Shown: one piece after another, positions 1 through 8,596 of the stretch | How the letters are laid out: every line of letters begins with the position of its first letter | How positions within the stretch are numbered: the stretch's first letter is position 1 | Source of the DNA: an uncultured Clostridia bacterium | Lineage (GTDB): Bacteria > Bacillota > Clostridia > UMGS1810 | Length of the DNA: 64,000 bases | Assembly (NCBI GenBank): GCA_934481345.1 | Contig: CAKSPF010000002.1 | Span: 248,001-312,000 of the forward strand | Reading direction: 5' to 3' | Translations under genes and position numbers: made by a program | The notes under the pieces: model-generated | The model's database searches: none | Seen by the model: only the letters and a program-made list of their open reading frames with translations | What the model was told of the DNA's origin: nothing

Positions 1-51
1 ATGTACCTTTATTTATTTTTAAATTCAAAATTATTCACCTCTGCAAATTAA

Positions 52-474
52 TCAATTGTTTTGTAAAATGATTAATGCAGAGCGTTTTTTGCCGTCTTTT
101 TTATATGTATATGCGGTAATTTTCAGCCGCATCAGAATATGTACCGTTATACTCAGCGCCAGGAAGCATATACCCATTGCGGAAAAATCTCCGCAGCTCG
201 GACCTTTGAGCAGTCTGTATACGGTGTAGCGTGCCGATTTTTTCACTGTTTCCTGCTGTTGCAACGTGTTTTGGCACAGCGAATATACGGTTTGTTCATT
301 CCGGATTATATCGTCAAAAAAAACGGATGTATCTGCCGAGTAAAGACGGGCAGTATCTGCAATTTCTCCGCTTGAACATGACGCGGAAAAAAGATTGCAG
401 GCATACAATGTAAATGTATTTATAATTATTATCAGAAAAAGAAAAACACAAAACAGTTTCTTTTTATGTAACAT
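52..474 (-). CDS. Small membrane protein of unknown function
   Basis: I do not recognise this 140-residue protein. It begins with a basic stretch and a hydrophobic segment (about residues 4-26) that ends in a cysteine, so it could be a signal anchor or a lipoprotein signal. A second hydrophobic segment lies near residues 98-115, followed by a basic tail. The region between is polar with three cysteines and would be outside if both segments span the membrane. The ATG at 474 is chosen over the in-frame GTG at 477 because it sits nine bases after AAGGGA. It is divergent from the riboswitch-controlled gene at 812. The coding call rests on ORF length, ribosome site and topology only. Confidence 0.55.
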   Translation of the reverse strand: MLHKKKLFCVFLFLIIIINTFTLYACNLFSASCSSGEIADTARLYSADTSVFFDDIIRNEQTVYSLCQNTLQQQETVKKSARYTVYRLLKGPSCGDFSAMGICFLALSITVHILMRLKITAYTYKKDGKKRSALIILQNN

Positions 475-627
475 CACAATTCATCCCTTGTCTAAACATA
501 TAAGCAAAAAATTACCCATGATAAAAGAGTACCATTGCAGGGAGTATTTGTCAATAGTACAGTTAAAATATTGTCTTTGTGCATAATATTTTTTTGTAAA
601 ATATTTAATTATATGACAAATTTTTCT

Positions 628-656
628 TTGACAAATAAGGCATAATATGTTAAGAT
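628..656 (+). promoter_or_regulatory. Promoter for the riboswitch-controlled operon
   Basis: A perfect TTGACA (-35, 628-633) is followed after 17 bases by TAAGAT (-10, 651-656). Transcription would start just before the riboswitch P1 stem at 669. This is inferred from consensus match and position. Confidence 0.7.
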
Positions 657-668
657 GAAGATGTTATT

Positions 669-758
669 AATAAAAGGGAGTAGCCTGCGGTTAAAAACCG
701 TTGCAGCGGCGTCAGTACGGCATAGCCCGCTGCTGCATTAAAGGGCAAGACTTTTATT
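669..758 (+). promoter_or_regulatory. yybP-ykoY family (Mn2+-type) riboswitch aptamer
   Basis: The sequence carries the hallmarks of the yybP-ykoY family: GGGAGTAGC at 676-684, the conserved CGTCAGTACG at 710-719 inside a GC-rich hairpin (GCAGCGG 703-709 with CCGCTGC 727-733), and GGCAAGAC at 744-751 closing the structure. P1 is AATAAAAG (669-676) with CTTTTATT (751-758). The 3' strand of P1 is also the 5' strand of the terminator that follows, so ligand-bound aptamer should block termination, the usual ON logic. Known members sense Mn2+ and control metal exporters. The gene downstream is a sodium-pump subunit, so the ligand in this copy is not certain. Confidence 0.75.
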
Positions 759-789
759 GTGCATTGTTGTACAATAAAGGTCTTTTTTT
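749..789 (+). terminator. Riboswitch expression-platform terminator
   Basis: GACTTTTATTGT (749-760) pairs with ACAATAAAGGTC (771-782) across a 10-base loop, with one U-G pair, followed by seven T (783-789). It overlaps the riboswitch P1 3' strand, so the two structures exclude each other. Confidence 0.85.
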
Positions 790-811
790 ATTATGAAAAG
801 GAGATGTAAAA

Positions 812-1933
812 ATGAATGCACTTTTCGGCAATGCTTTGCTTATAAGGTGGCCTATGATTGTTATGTGGGCAATCGGAGGAATACTGATTTATCTTGCAAT
901 CAAAAAGGATATGGAGCCTTCGCTTTTGCTGCCTATGGGATTCGGAGCAATACTTGTCAATCTTCCCATGTCCGGAGCGGTTACGCAGATTTATGAGGGC
1001 GTAAAGGAAGTCGGAGCAATTGATTTGCTTTTTAAAAGCGGTATAGAAAATGAATTGTTTCCGCTTATTTTGTTTATCGGTATAGGCGCAATGATTGACT
1101 TCGGTCCGCTTTTGATAAATCCAAAGCTGATGATTTTCGGCGCAGCGGCACAGTTCGGTATATTTTTTACCCTCAGCGTTGCTTCATTGATAGGCTTTGA
1201 TATTAAGGATGCGGCTTCGATTGCCGTTATCGGTGCGGCTGACGGTCCTACGTCAATATTTGTGGCAAACTTTTTTAAAACCAAATATATAGGCGCTATC
1301 ATAGTCGCGGCATATTCATACATGGCGCTTGTTCCCATAGTTCAGCCGCCGGTTATTAAGCTGCTCACTACCAAGAAAGAACGCCTTATTAAAATGCAGT
1401 ATGAAGAAAAGACGGTAAGCAAAACCACAAGAATACTGTTTCCGATTATCATTACCGTTATAACCGGAATAGTATCTCCGAGGAGTGTTTCGCTGATAGG
1501 ATTTTTGATGTTCGGTAATCTTATCCGCGAGTGCGGAGTGCTCAACAGTCTGTCCGATACGGCGCAAAAGGTTCTGGCAAATCTCGTAACTATCTTTTTG
1601 GGTATAACAATTGCTACCAAAATGCAGGCACAGTATTTTTTGACATATCAGACGCTGATGATAATCGGATTGGGTTTGGTAGCATTTATATTTGATACTG
1701 CGGGCGGTGTGGTTTTTGCCAAAATACTGAATTTGTTTTTGAAGAACAAGGTTAATCCCATGATTGGTGCCGCAGGAATATCCGCGTTCCCGATGTCGGC
1801 GAGGGTAGTGCATAAAATGGGACTTAAAGAGGACTGCACAAACTTCTTGCTCATGCATGCCGTCGGTGTAAATGTTTCCGGGCAGATTGCGTCGGTAATC
1901 GCAGGCGGACTTATTTTAAATCTTATTCATTAA
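812..1933 (+). CDS. Sodium ion-translocating decarboxylase beta subunit (OadB/GcdB/MmdB family)
   Basis: This 373-residue membrane protein is the sodium-pumping subunit family of biotin-dependent decarboxylases (oxaloacetate, glutaconyl-CoA or methylmalonyl-CoA). Family blocks are clear: GAMIDFGPLL (about residue 92), the IGAADGPTSIF block with the conserved Asp (about 147), and NPMIGAAGISAFPMSARV near residue 315. It has many hydrophobic segments, as expected for about nine helices. The start has AAAGGAGATGTAAAA before ATG. No carboxyltransferase alpha subunit or biotin carrier is next to it; the only partner is the tiny gene at 1947. It may therefore be an orphan transporter-like member rather than part of a full decarboxylase. 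It is controlled by the riboswitch at 669-789. Confidence 0.88.
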   Translation: MNALFGNALLIRWPMIVMWAIGGILIYLAIKKDMEPSLLLPMGFGAILVNLPMSGAVTQIYEGVKEVGAIDLLFKSGIENELFPLILFIGIGAMIDFGPLLINPKLMIFGAAAQFGIFFTLSVASLIGFDIKDAASIAVIGAADGPTSIFVANFFKTKYIGAIIVAAYSYMALVPIVQPPVIKLLTTKKERLIKMQYEEKTVSKTTRILFPIIITVITGIVSPRSVSLIGFLMFGNLIRECGVLNSLSDTAQKVLANLVTIFLGITIATKMQAQYFLTYQTLMIIGLGLVAFIFDTAGGVVFAKILNLFLKNKVNPMIGAAGISAFPMSARVVHKMGLKEDCTNFLLMHAVGVNVSGQIASVIAGGLILNLIH

Positions 1934-1946
1934 GGAGGCAGAAGAT

Positions 1947-2060
1947 ATGAATATTCAGAACTTTTTAAATACGCTTCCTATAATGGGGCAGGGTATGCTC
2001 GGCATTTTTATCGTAATGGCGGTAATAATGCTGTGCGTGATGATACTGATGCGTAAATAG
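1947..2060 (+). CDS. OadG-related small membrane subunit (37 aa)
   Basis: A 37-residue ORF starts 13 bases after the beta-subunit stop, behind AAGGAGGCAGAAGAT. After a polar N-terminus it has one strongly hydrophobic helix (about residues 15-35) and ends in RK. Small gamma-like subunits of this kind follow OadB-family genes in other Clostridia, and in the classical enzyme the gamma chain anchors the complex. The call comes from size, topology and position; the sequence is too short for firm homology. Confidence 0.72.
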   Translation: MNIQNFLNTLPIMGQGMLGIFIVMAVIMLCVMILMRK

Positions 2061-2071
2061 GCAGTATAGAG

Positions 2072-2104
2072 AAACCACGGTGCATTATGCGCCGTGGTTT
2101 TGTA
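2072..2104 (+). terminator. Terminator after the OadB-like operon
   Basis: AAACCACGG (2072-2080) pairs with CCGTGGTTT (2092-2100) around an 11-base loop, and TTTTGT follows. It separates this operon from the convergent phoR. Confidence 0.75.
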
Positions 2105-2122
2105 ATGAAAGCATATTATTCA

Positions 2123-3784
2123 TTAAAAAGATGTATCGGGAAAACTAACTGTTATTGAGGTTCCTTTGCCGAGCTCGCTTTCAAGATTGATTTTGCCGTT
2201 TAAGTATTGTACGGCATGCTTTACGATAGAAAGTCCGAGACCGGTTCCGCCGGTTTCTTTTGAATGGCTCTTGTCCACTCTGTAGAAACGTTCAAATATA
2301 CGTTCGCAGTCTTCTTTTGATATTCCTACACCGTTATCCGTTACGGTAAATGAGGCATTGCCGTCGCTTTTTGTGACTTTTACCGATACTTTTCCGCCGT
2401 TGTTATTGTACTTGATTGCGTTGTCGCACAGATTGAATACGATGTCATATACAAGCTGATTTGAGCCGCTTATATATGCGTTTTCACCGCTTAGCTCTAC
2501 GGAAATATTTTTTTGCTTTGCTGAGTATTCAAGCATTTTTAAAGCTTCTTTTGCTGCGGTATACAGGTTTACGCTTTCTGTATTTATACCGGAGCCTTCA
2601 TCCAACTGAGAGAGCCTTATTATGTCGTTTATAAGTGTTACGAGCCGAGAGGCTTCGCTTCTGATGTGACCTGCAAAGCGGGGGAGATCCTCCGGCTTGA
2701 CAATGCCGTTTTCAATTATTTCTGCGCTTCCGATTATTGATTGAAGCGGAGTTTTCAATTCATGAGAAACATTTGCCGAAAACTCCCTGCGCAGATTCTC
2801 GGCCGATGCCTGTGCGGTTATATCTATTGCAAGCAGGACAAGACCTATTGATTTATTCTCGGAATCTATCCGGCTTATGTGCAGGCGGTATTGCTTTTGT
2901 TCCTTTTCGATGCATATTTCGCTGTGGCCGTTATGATATGCATTTTGAACAGCCTTGTTTACCTCGCGGTTTCTTTCGGCTGTCAGAAAGTCCTTGCCGA
3001 TGCAGTTGTCATCTACATCAAATATCCTCTTTGCGGAGCGGTTTATACTGATAATTATTCCTTTGTTATTCAGAAGTATCAGACCTTCGCTCATGCTTTC
3101 GGTAATTGTGTTAAATTCGCTTTCTTTGCTTGTAAGCTCATAAATCTGTTCCTTGATTTTTTTCTGCTGTTTATCTATATGCTTTAAAAGCGGAGTAAGC
3201 TCTTCATATACATCATTTTTGAGCGGTTCGTCAAGATTCAGTTCATTAAGCGGCTTGACAATACGGTTGGAAAGCTTGTATGCCAGAAACATTGACAGTG
3301 CAAACATAAGAACTATCACAAGAGATATAGGCTGCATCATACCCATAATCAGAGAAAGCGCAGTAATGTCAACCTCCGATATTCTCAAGACATATCCGTT
3401 TGAGAGAAGTTTTGCAAAGTAAATTGTCTTTTCCGTAAGGGTAGAAGAGTATCTTACGCTTTTTCCGCTGCCGTTTTTTATGGCATCGGAAACTTCTTTT
3501 CTGTCAAGATGGTTTTCCATTTTTTCGGCATCTGATTTTGTGTCGAACAAAACTGTGCCGTCGTTATCTATAAGAGTAATTCTGTATCTCTGTAAGTCAA
3601 GTGCTTTTAAATAATCAACACCTTCGTTTTCTACCGCAGCCGCTGCCATGTTTAGCTGTGCTTTAAGCGTTTCGCTCTGAGCGGCGGTAAAATAATCATA
3701 CAGCGAAGTTAAAATAATTGCAATGCTTGCCAAAACTACCGTTATAGCAACAGCCAGTATGGAACGGAGTATTTTTTTTGTCAT
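2123..3784 (-). CDS. phoR: Phosphate sensor histidine kinase PhoR
   Basis: A 553-residue membrane kinase for the phosphate response, partner of the adjacent PhoB. In order: a transmembrane helix near residues 5-27, an extracytoplasmic region to about 140, a second helix near 145-170, a linker, a PAS domain (about 215-310), the HisKA motif with the phosphorylated His near residue 341 (SHELKTP), then the ATPase domain with N box (NLCDNAIKY), G1 (DNGVGIS), F box (FERFYR) and G2 (GGTGLGLSIVKH). The true start is the ATG at 3784, which has GGAGGTAAAAAA before it and overlaps the phoB stop as ATGA. The open frame runs 44 codons further upstream only through phoB. It is the last gene of the pst operon. 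Confidence 0.92.
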   Translation of the reverse strand: MTKKILRSILAVAITVVLASIAIILTSLYDYFTAAQSETLKAQLNMAAAAVENEGVDYLKALDLQRYRITLIDNDGTVLFDTKSDAEKMENHLDRKEVSDAIKNGSGKSVRYSSTLTEKTIYFAKLLSNGYVLRISEVDITALSLIMGMMQPISLVIVLMFALSMFLAYKLSNRIVKPLNELNLDEPLKNDVYEELTPLLKHIDKQQKKIKEQIYELTSKESEFNTITESMSEGLILLNNKGIIISINRSAKRIFDVDDNCIGKDFLTAERNREVNKAVQNAYHNGHSEICIEKEQKQYRLHISRIDSENKSIGLVLLAIDITAQASAENLRREFSANVSHELKTPLQSIIGSAEIIENGIVKPEDLPRFAGHIRSEASRLVTLINDIIRLSQLDEGSGINTESVNLYTAAKEALKMLEYSAKQKNISVELSGENAYISGSNQLVYDIVFNLCDNAIKYNNNGGKVSVKVTKSDGNASFTVTDNGVGISKEDCERIFERFYRVDKSHSKETGGTGLGLSIVKHAVQYLNGKINLESELGKGTSITVSFPDTSF

Positions 3785-4455
3785 TTTTTTACCTCCAGTC
3801 TGTAACCTACATTGCGTACGGTTTCTATAAGGTTTCCATATATACCTAATTTCTGGCGCAGAGTACGAATGTGCATATCCACGGTGCGTGTTTCGCCGCA
3901 ATAGTCCATGCCCCATATTTCCGCAAAAAGCTTTTCGCGTGAAAATACGGTTCCGGGATGAGTCATAAACAGTTTCAGAAGTTCAAATTCCTTATATGTG
4001 GCAATGACACGGCTGCCGTCTACCGTAATTGTGCGTTCTTCGGGATTAAGGCTTATGCCTTTTAATGTCAGAACGCTGTTTTCATTTGCGCGGTTATATC
4101 TTCTGAGTACGGCTTTGATTCGTGAGAGCATTTCCATCATGCCGAACGGCTTTACAAGATAATCGTCCGCACCGCTGTCAAGTCCCTGAATTTTATCTAT
4201 TTCCATTCCCTTGGCAGTTGCCATTATTACAGGAACGTCCTTTACGGACGGCATTTGTCTGATTTTTTTCAGAATTGTTATGCCGTCGTCGCCCGGGAGC
4301 ATAATGTCCAGTACAATCAATTCCGGTTTTTCTTTGCCGAGTGCGTCAATAAGCTCTGCACCGTCTGCAAAGCCTCTTGCCTCAAATCCTGTGGATTTCA
4401 ATGTATAAACTTCTATATCGCGGATAGCTTCGTCGTCATCTACGCACCAAATCAT
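3781..4455 (-). CDS. phoB: Phosphate response regulator PhoB/PhoP
   Basis: A 224-residue OmpR-type regulator. The receiver domain has the acidic triad at residues 6-8 and the phospho-acceptor Asp50 in LDIMLPG. The C-terminal winged helix (about 125-222) contains the recognition-helix block ETRTVDMHIRTLRQKLG. The start is the ATG at 4455, which overlaps the phoU stop as ATGA and has AGGAG upstream. The expected target is the Pho-box-like repeat before pstS (8501-8540), making the operon self-activating under phosphate starvation; that link is inferred from gene order. Confidence 0.92.
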   Translation of the reverse strand: MIWCVDDDEAIRDIEVYTLKSTGFEARGFADGAELIDALGKEKPELIVLDIMLPGDDGITILKKIRQMPSVKDVPVIMATAKGMEIDKIQGLDSGADDYLVKPFGMMEMLSRIKAVLRRYNRANENSVLTLKGISLNPEERTITVDGSRVIATYKEFELLKLFMTHPGTVFSREKLFAEIWGMDYCGETRTVDMHIRTLRQKLGIYGNLIETVRNVGYRLEVKK

Positions 4456-5105
4456 AGTTCCAATTCTCCTTTGTGAATACCGGTAATGGAAAACAGCACC
4501 CATTCAGCTATATTTACAGCATGGTCGGCAATCCTTTCGAGATATTTTGCCGCCATAAGTATATCGACAGCAAATTCACCGTCTGCCTTATTACCGGAAA
4601 TCATGTCGATAAGCTCGCTTTTTATTTTGTCAAAATAATCGTCCACAAGCTCGTCATGCTCAATAACGGCATTTGCAATGTCCACATCCTGTTTGACATA
4701 TGCCTCAACGCTGTCCGTCACCATTTTTATAGACGCTTCCGCCATAAGCTTTATGTATTTGCAGTCTTTCTCGGCAGGTCTGTTTAAAAATGTAACTATC
4801 TCGGCAATGTCGGACGCCTGATCGCCGATTCTTTCCATATCGGTAATCATTTTGAGCGCCGCCGAAATCTGACGCAGATCCTTTGCCACAGGCTGCTGCT
4901 GAAGCAACAGCTTCAGACACATTGATTCAATTTTTCTTTCAATCTGGTCTATCTCATTATCCAGCGGTTCAACCTTTTTTGCAAGCTCAAGATTGCCCTC
5001 TGTGACAGCGCCTGCCGCAAGTGCAATAGCGTCCTCGCACATAGCGCCCATCTGAATAAGCTCGTTGTTTAAAACGGCAAGCTGTTCGTCGAATCGTGTT
5101 CTCAT
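4452..5105 (-). CDS. phoU: Phosphate uptake regulator PhoU
   Basis: A 217-residue all-helical protein with the two PhoU half-repeats, each with the metal-cluster signature: ERIGDQASDIAEI near residue 92 and LERIADHAVNIAEWV near residue 190. In known systems PhoU relays the state of the PstSCAB transporter to PhoR and restrains the response when phosphate is plentiful. It follows pstB with a TAATG overlap and precedes phoB with an ATGA overlap, so the three are translationally coupled. Confidence 0.93.
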   Translation of the reverse strand: MRTRFDEQLAVLNNELIQMGAMCEDAIALAAGAVTEGNLELAKKVEPLDNEIDQIERKIESMCLKLLLQQQPVAKDLRQISAALKMITDMERIGDQASDIAEIVTFLNRPAEKDCKYIKLMAEASIKMVTDSVEAYVKQDVDIANAVIEHDELVDDYFDKIKSELIDMISGNKADGEFAVDILMAAKYLERIADHAVNIAEWVLFSITGIHKGELEL

Positions 5106-5860
5106 TAACCAAACCTCCCTGTAATATAATCCTCGGTACGTTTATCCTGCGGATATGCAAACATATGCTCGGTTGCGCCGTATTCCACCATTTCTCCGAG
5201 AAGGAAAAATGCAGTATTGTCGGAAATTCTGGCTGCCTGCTGCATGTTGTGTGTTACCATAATTATAGTATACTTGTTTTTGAGTTCAATTGCAAGGTCT
5301 TCTATCTTAGAAGTTGAAATCGGATCCAATGCGCTTGTCGGTTCGTCCATCAAAAGTACATTCGGCTTAACGGCGAGCGCTCTTGCTATACACAGTCTTT
5401 GCTGCTGACCGCCGGAAAGTCCGAGAGCAGATTTTTTCAGTCTGTCCTTAACTTCTTCCCATATTGCGGCACCGCGGAGTGATTCTTCGACGATTTCGTC
5501 AAGCTGTGCTTTGGCTTTTATGCCGTGCGTTCTGGGTCCGTAAGCGATATTGTCATAGATGCTCATGGGGAAGGGGTTCGGTTTTTGGAATACCATACCT
5601 ATTTCACGTCTGAGCTCGTTTACATCAACCGTTGAATCAAAAATGTTAGTGCCGTTATATTCGATTGTTCCCGTTATTTTTACTCCGTCAATAAGATCGT
5701 TCATGCGGTTGAGAGTTTTAATGAATGTGGATTTTCCGCAGCCTGACGGTCCGATAAATGCAGTTATGCTGTTTTTCGGTATTTCCATATTTATATTTTT
5801 AAGTGCCTGTGTGCTTGAATACCATAAGCATAAGTTTTTTACTGAAATTATAGTGTTCAT
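5105..5860 (-). CDS. pstB: Phosphate ABC transporter ATP-binding protein PstB
   Basis: A 251-residue ATPase of the high-affinity phosphate importer. Walker A is GPSGCGKST, the ABC signature LSGGQQQR, Walker B LLMDEPTSALDP, and the switch His is in VTHNMQQA. Length is typical of PstB. It overlaps the end of pstA by four bases and acts on the cytoplasmic face of PstC-PstA. Confidence 0.96.
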   Translation of the reverse strand: MNTIISVKNLCLWYSSTQALKNINMEIPKNSITAFIGPSGCGKSTFIKTLNRMNDLIDGVKITGTIEYNGTNIFDSTVDVNELRREIGMVFQKPNPFPMSIYDNIAYGPRTHGIKAKAQLDEIVEESLRGAAIWEEVKDRLKKSALGLSGGQQQRLCIARALAVKPNVLLMDEPTSALDPISTSKIEDLAIELKNKYTIIMVTHNMQQAARISDNTAFFLLGEMVEYGATEHMFAYPQDKRTEDYITGRFG

Positions 5861-6720
5861 AAGCTTCTCCTTTTCTTGAAAATTTTGCTTACAACAGCCG
5901 CGGCTATGTTTATAACAAGAGTTAAAATCATGAGTATTGCGGCTATGGCAAACGCAACTTCAAATTCGCCCTGTTCCTTTGCATATACATAAAGTGCAAC
6001 CGTAAGCGTTGCTCCCGCGCTTGAAAGTCCGTCAAAAAAGTTGTTCAGAGTATGTGCAAAGCCTGCCGTAAACAGCAGTGCCGCGGACTCACCGAGGATT
6101 CTGCCTGCCGCAAGAATAGAACCTGTGATGATGCCGTCTATGCATCCCGGCAGAACAACAGTACGTATAACGCGCCATTTGCCCGCTCCCAGACCGAATG
6201 CACCGTCGCGGTAGCTTTGCGGAACGGTTTTAAGGCTTTCCTGAGTTGTACGCATAATCGTCGGCAAATTCATTATTACAAGTGTTAATGCTCCGGCAAC
6301 AAGCGATGTCTGCATATTCAGAAACTGACAGAAAAACAACATTCCTACAAGTCCGTATATAACCGACGGTATACCGGAAAGAGTTTCTGCGGCATACTCT
6401 ATAATTCCGACAATCTTTTTGCCTGCCGCATATTCGTTCAGATAAATTGCTGCGCCCACGCCGAGCGGAAGCACAATTACAAGTGATTCAATAAGTATGT
6501 ATACGGTGTTGAGTATATCGGGAAGTATGCCTATCTTCTGCGTTAAATAGCTCGGGCTTGTAGTGAGCATATGCAGATTGATATTCGGAAGTCCCTTGTA
6601 CAGAACATACACAATAAGAAACACCGTAAGCAGACAGGTAAGGGTTACCGATACTGCCATGAGAATGTGCATGGTTTTGATGTAGGCAAGTCTTTTTTTT
6701 GAAATTTTGTTTGACTTCAT
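5857..6720 (-). CDS. pstA: Phosphate ABC transporter permease PstA
   Basis: A 287-residue permease with six predicted helices and the BPD-transport coupling loop (FGLGAGKWRVIRTVVLPG, about residues 176-193) that contacts PstB. It starts at ATG 6720 behind GGAGGGAAAATAACCG, four bases after the pstC stop. It pairs with PstC to form the phosphate channel. Confidence 0.95.
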   Translation of the reverse strand: MKSNKISKKRLAYIKTMHILMAVSVTLTCLLTVFLIVYVLYKGLPNINLHMLTTSPSYLTQKIGILPDILNTVYILIESLVIVLPLGVGAAIYLNEYAAGKKIVGIIEYAAETLSGIPSVIYGLVGMLFFCQFLNMQTSLVAGALTLVIMNLPTIMRTTQESLKTVPQSYRDGAFGLGAGKWRVIRTVVLPGCIDGIITGSILAAGRILGESAALLFTAGFAHTLNNFFDGLSSAGATLTVALYVYAKEQGEFEVAFAIAAILMILTLVINIAAAVVSKIFKKRRSL

Positions 6721-6723
6721 CGG

Positions 6724-7599
6724 TTATTTTCCCTCCTTGCTTCGCTTTAAGAAGAAATTCAGCAAAGCGTTTATCAGCATGATAAACAAAAACAGTACAA
6801 GAGCTATGGAAAACAGCGCCTGTCTCTGAAGTCCCTGAGAATAAGACATTTCGCTGGCAACAGCCGTTGTCAAAAATCTTACGCTCTGAAAAATCGAAGG
6901 CATGTTCGGCGCATTTCCCGAAACCATCATTACAGCCATGGCTTCTCCGATTGCTCTGCCTACTCCGAGGACAATCGCTGCGGTAATTCCGCTTTTTGCA
7001 GCGGGAACCGATACTTTGAAAAACGTTTCGGTAGGGGTGGCTCCGAGTGCAAGCGACGCTTCCTCATATTCCTTAGGTACTGCTTCGAGTGCTGTGAGCG
7101 ATACTTTTACAATGGACGGCAATACCATAATTGCGAGTACGATTATTGCCGCAAACAGGCTTGCACCGTCCGGAATTTTAAATATATGTCTTATTCTCGG
7201 TACAAGAACAAGCATACCTACAAGACCGTATACAACGGACGGTATTCCTGCCAGAAGTCCTATTGCCGTTTCCACGGTTTTTTTGACAGACGGCTGAGCA
7301 AATTTTGCAAGATACACTGCTGTTAAAAAACCGATAGGAGCGCCGATAATGACGGCACCCGCCGTTCCGTAAATACTGGTTAGTATAAACGGCAGTATTC
7401 CGAACGACGGGTTTTGTGATGTTGATTCCCATTTAGTACCGAACAGGAATTTTGCTATTCCTATTTTTTGTATGGCCGGTATGCCTGCTATTATAAGGTA
7501 AAGAGTTATCAGCAGCACACAGGCTATTGTTACGAGTCCGAGTATTAAAAATACTGTCTGAACCGCAAATTCGAAAATTTTACTTTTATTCTTTTTCAT
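6724..7599 (-). CDS. pstC: Phosphate ABC transporter permease PstC
   Basis: A 291-residue permease paralogous to PstA, with the coupling loop LALGATPTETFFKVSVP and several hydrophobic helices. Two in-frame ATGs lie at 7605 and 7599. The ribosome site GGAG is only three bases from the first and nine from the second, so 7599 (MKKNKSK) is the better start. Confidence 0.94.
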   Translation of the reverse strand: MKKNKSKIFEFAVQTVFLILGLVTIACVLLITLYLIIAGIPAIQKIGIAKFLFGTKWESTSQNPSFGILPFILTSIYGTAGAVIIGAPIGFLTAVYLAKFAQPSVKKTVETAIGLLAGIPSVVYGLVGMLVLVPRIRHIFKIPDGASLFAAIIVLAIMVLPSIVKVSLTALEAVPKEYEEASLALGATPTETFFKVSVPAAKSGITAAIVLGVGRAIGEAMAVMMVSGNAPNMPSIFQSVRFLTTAVASEMSYSQGLQRQALFSIALVLFLFIMLINALLNFFLKRSKEGK

Positions 7600-7623
7600 A
7601 GCCATTCTCCGTCAGCCGCAGCT

Positions 7624-8430
7624 TTAGTTTGCCGGTACGGCTCCTGCTGTTGTTATGATATCGTTTGCGTCTTTTGATGTTGCGTAGTCAAAGAATTTCT
7701 GAGCTGTATCGGAAAGCTTTGTACCTTCTTTGGTTACGAGTACGAACGGTCTCTGGATTTTGTAGCTTCCGTCTTTTATGGTCTTTTCGCTCGGAGCGAT
7801 GTTATCTACGGTAAGAGCCTTTACGTCATCATTAACAGAAGCGAATGAGCAGTAGCCGATTGCGTCCGGGTTTTGTGAAACTGTTGTGATTACATCGCCC
7901 GTTGAGGTTAATTCCTGACGGTACTTGCAGCTGTCTTCCGTTGCCGTTACGGATTCAAAGCCGTCTCTCGTTCCGCTTCCTGCTTCTCTGCCTATTACTA
8001 CAATTTCAGCGTCCTTGCCGCCGAGGTCTTTCCAGTTGGTGATTTCGCCTGTGTAAATTTTTGCAATTTCATCAATAGACAAGTTCTTGATTTCGTTTTC
8101 CGGATTTACGATTATTGCAATTCCGTCGTATGCAAGAATAGTTTCTTTAAGTCCGCTTGATTTTTCTTCATCTTTAAGCGCTCTGCTCGAAAGTCCTATG
8201 TCGCAGCGGCCTTCGGAAACTGCTGTGATTCCGGAACCGGAACCTGTGGGGTTGTATGTAAACTTGGTGCCTTTGTTTTCTTCCATGAACGCTTCGCCGA
8301 GAGTTCCGATTACTTTTTCCATTGATGTTGAACCGTCTGTTGATACCGACTGTTCCTGTTTTTTACCGCAGCCTGCAAATACAGAAGCCGCAAGCAATAC
8401 TGTGAGTACTGTACAAATAATTTTTTTCAT
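7624..8430 (-). CDS. pstS: Phosphate-binding lipoprotein PstS
   Basis: A 268-residue extracellular phosphate receptor. The N-terminus is a lipoprotein signal with a lipobox-like VFAGC, so the mature protein is anchored by its Cys. Phosphate-site blocks follow: STSMEKVI, the SGSGI loop and REAGSGTRDGFES. The ATG at 8430 has AGGAG ten bases upstream; an in-frame TTG at 8439 lies too close to that site. It is the first and presumably most abundant product of the operon. Confidence 0.95.
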   Translation of the reverse strand: MKKIICTVLTVLLAASVFAGCGKKQEQSVSTDGSTSMEKVIGTLGEAFMEENKGTKFTYNPTGSGSGITAVSEGRCDIGLSSRALKDEEKSSGLKETILAYDGIAIIVNPENEIKNLSIDEIAKIYTGEITNWKDLGGKDAEIVVIGREAGSGTRDGFESVTATEDSCKYRQELTSTGDVITTVSQNPDAIGYCSFASVNDDVKALTVDNIAPSEKTIKDGSYKIQRPFVLVTKEGTKLSDTAQKFFDYATSKDANDIITTAGAVPAN

Positions 8431-8477
8431 GATTTTCAATCTCCTTGTTTTTTGATTTTTTGTTCTTTATTTATCTT

Positions 8478-8506
8478 ACAATATGATGATAACATCCGAA
8501 TGTAAA
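8478..8506 (-). promoter_or_regulatory. pstS operon promoter
   Basis: On the minus strand TTTACA (8506-8501) and TATTGT (8483-8478) are separated by 17 bases. The -35 resembles the Pho half-sites just upstream, typical of an activator-dependent promoter. Inferred from sequence only. Confidence 0.55.
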
Positions 8507-8540
8507 ATCCAAAAGAATTTAATTGTAAAATCTTTGTAAA
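8501..8540 (-). promoter_or_regulatory. Tandem Pho-box-like repeat
   Basis: TTTACA occurs at 8540-8535 and 8529-8524, exactly 11 bases apart, the geometry of Bacillus-type Pho boxes (hexamers like TTAACA separated by about five bases). A third copy at 8506-8501 is the proposed -35 element. GATTTTACA is exact in two of the copies. Confidence 0.68.
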
Positions 8541-8567
8541 GTTTTATTTTTTTGAGTTTATTTTTAG

Positions 8568-8596
8568 TTGAAATGACACAGAGGCTGTGGTATAAT
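8568..8596 (+). promoter_or_regulatory. Promoter for the ACT-MBL gene
   Basis: TTGAAA (8568-8573) and TATAAT (8591-8596) are separated by 17 bases, about 64 bases before the start codon. It is divergent from the pst promoter. Confidence 0.65.

Noticed and set aside
628..789. Leader before the OadB-like gene as a simple attenuator or T-box
   Set aside because: No T-box bulge or specifier loop; the conserved GGGAGTAGC, CGTCAGTACG and GGCAAGAC blocks match the yybP-ykoY layout.
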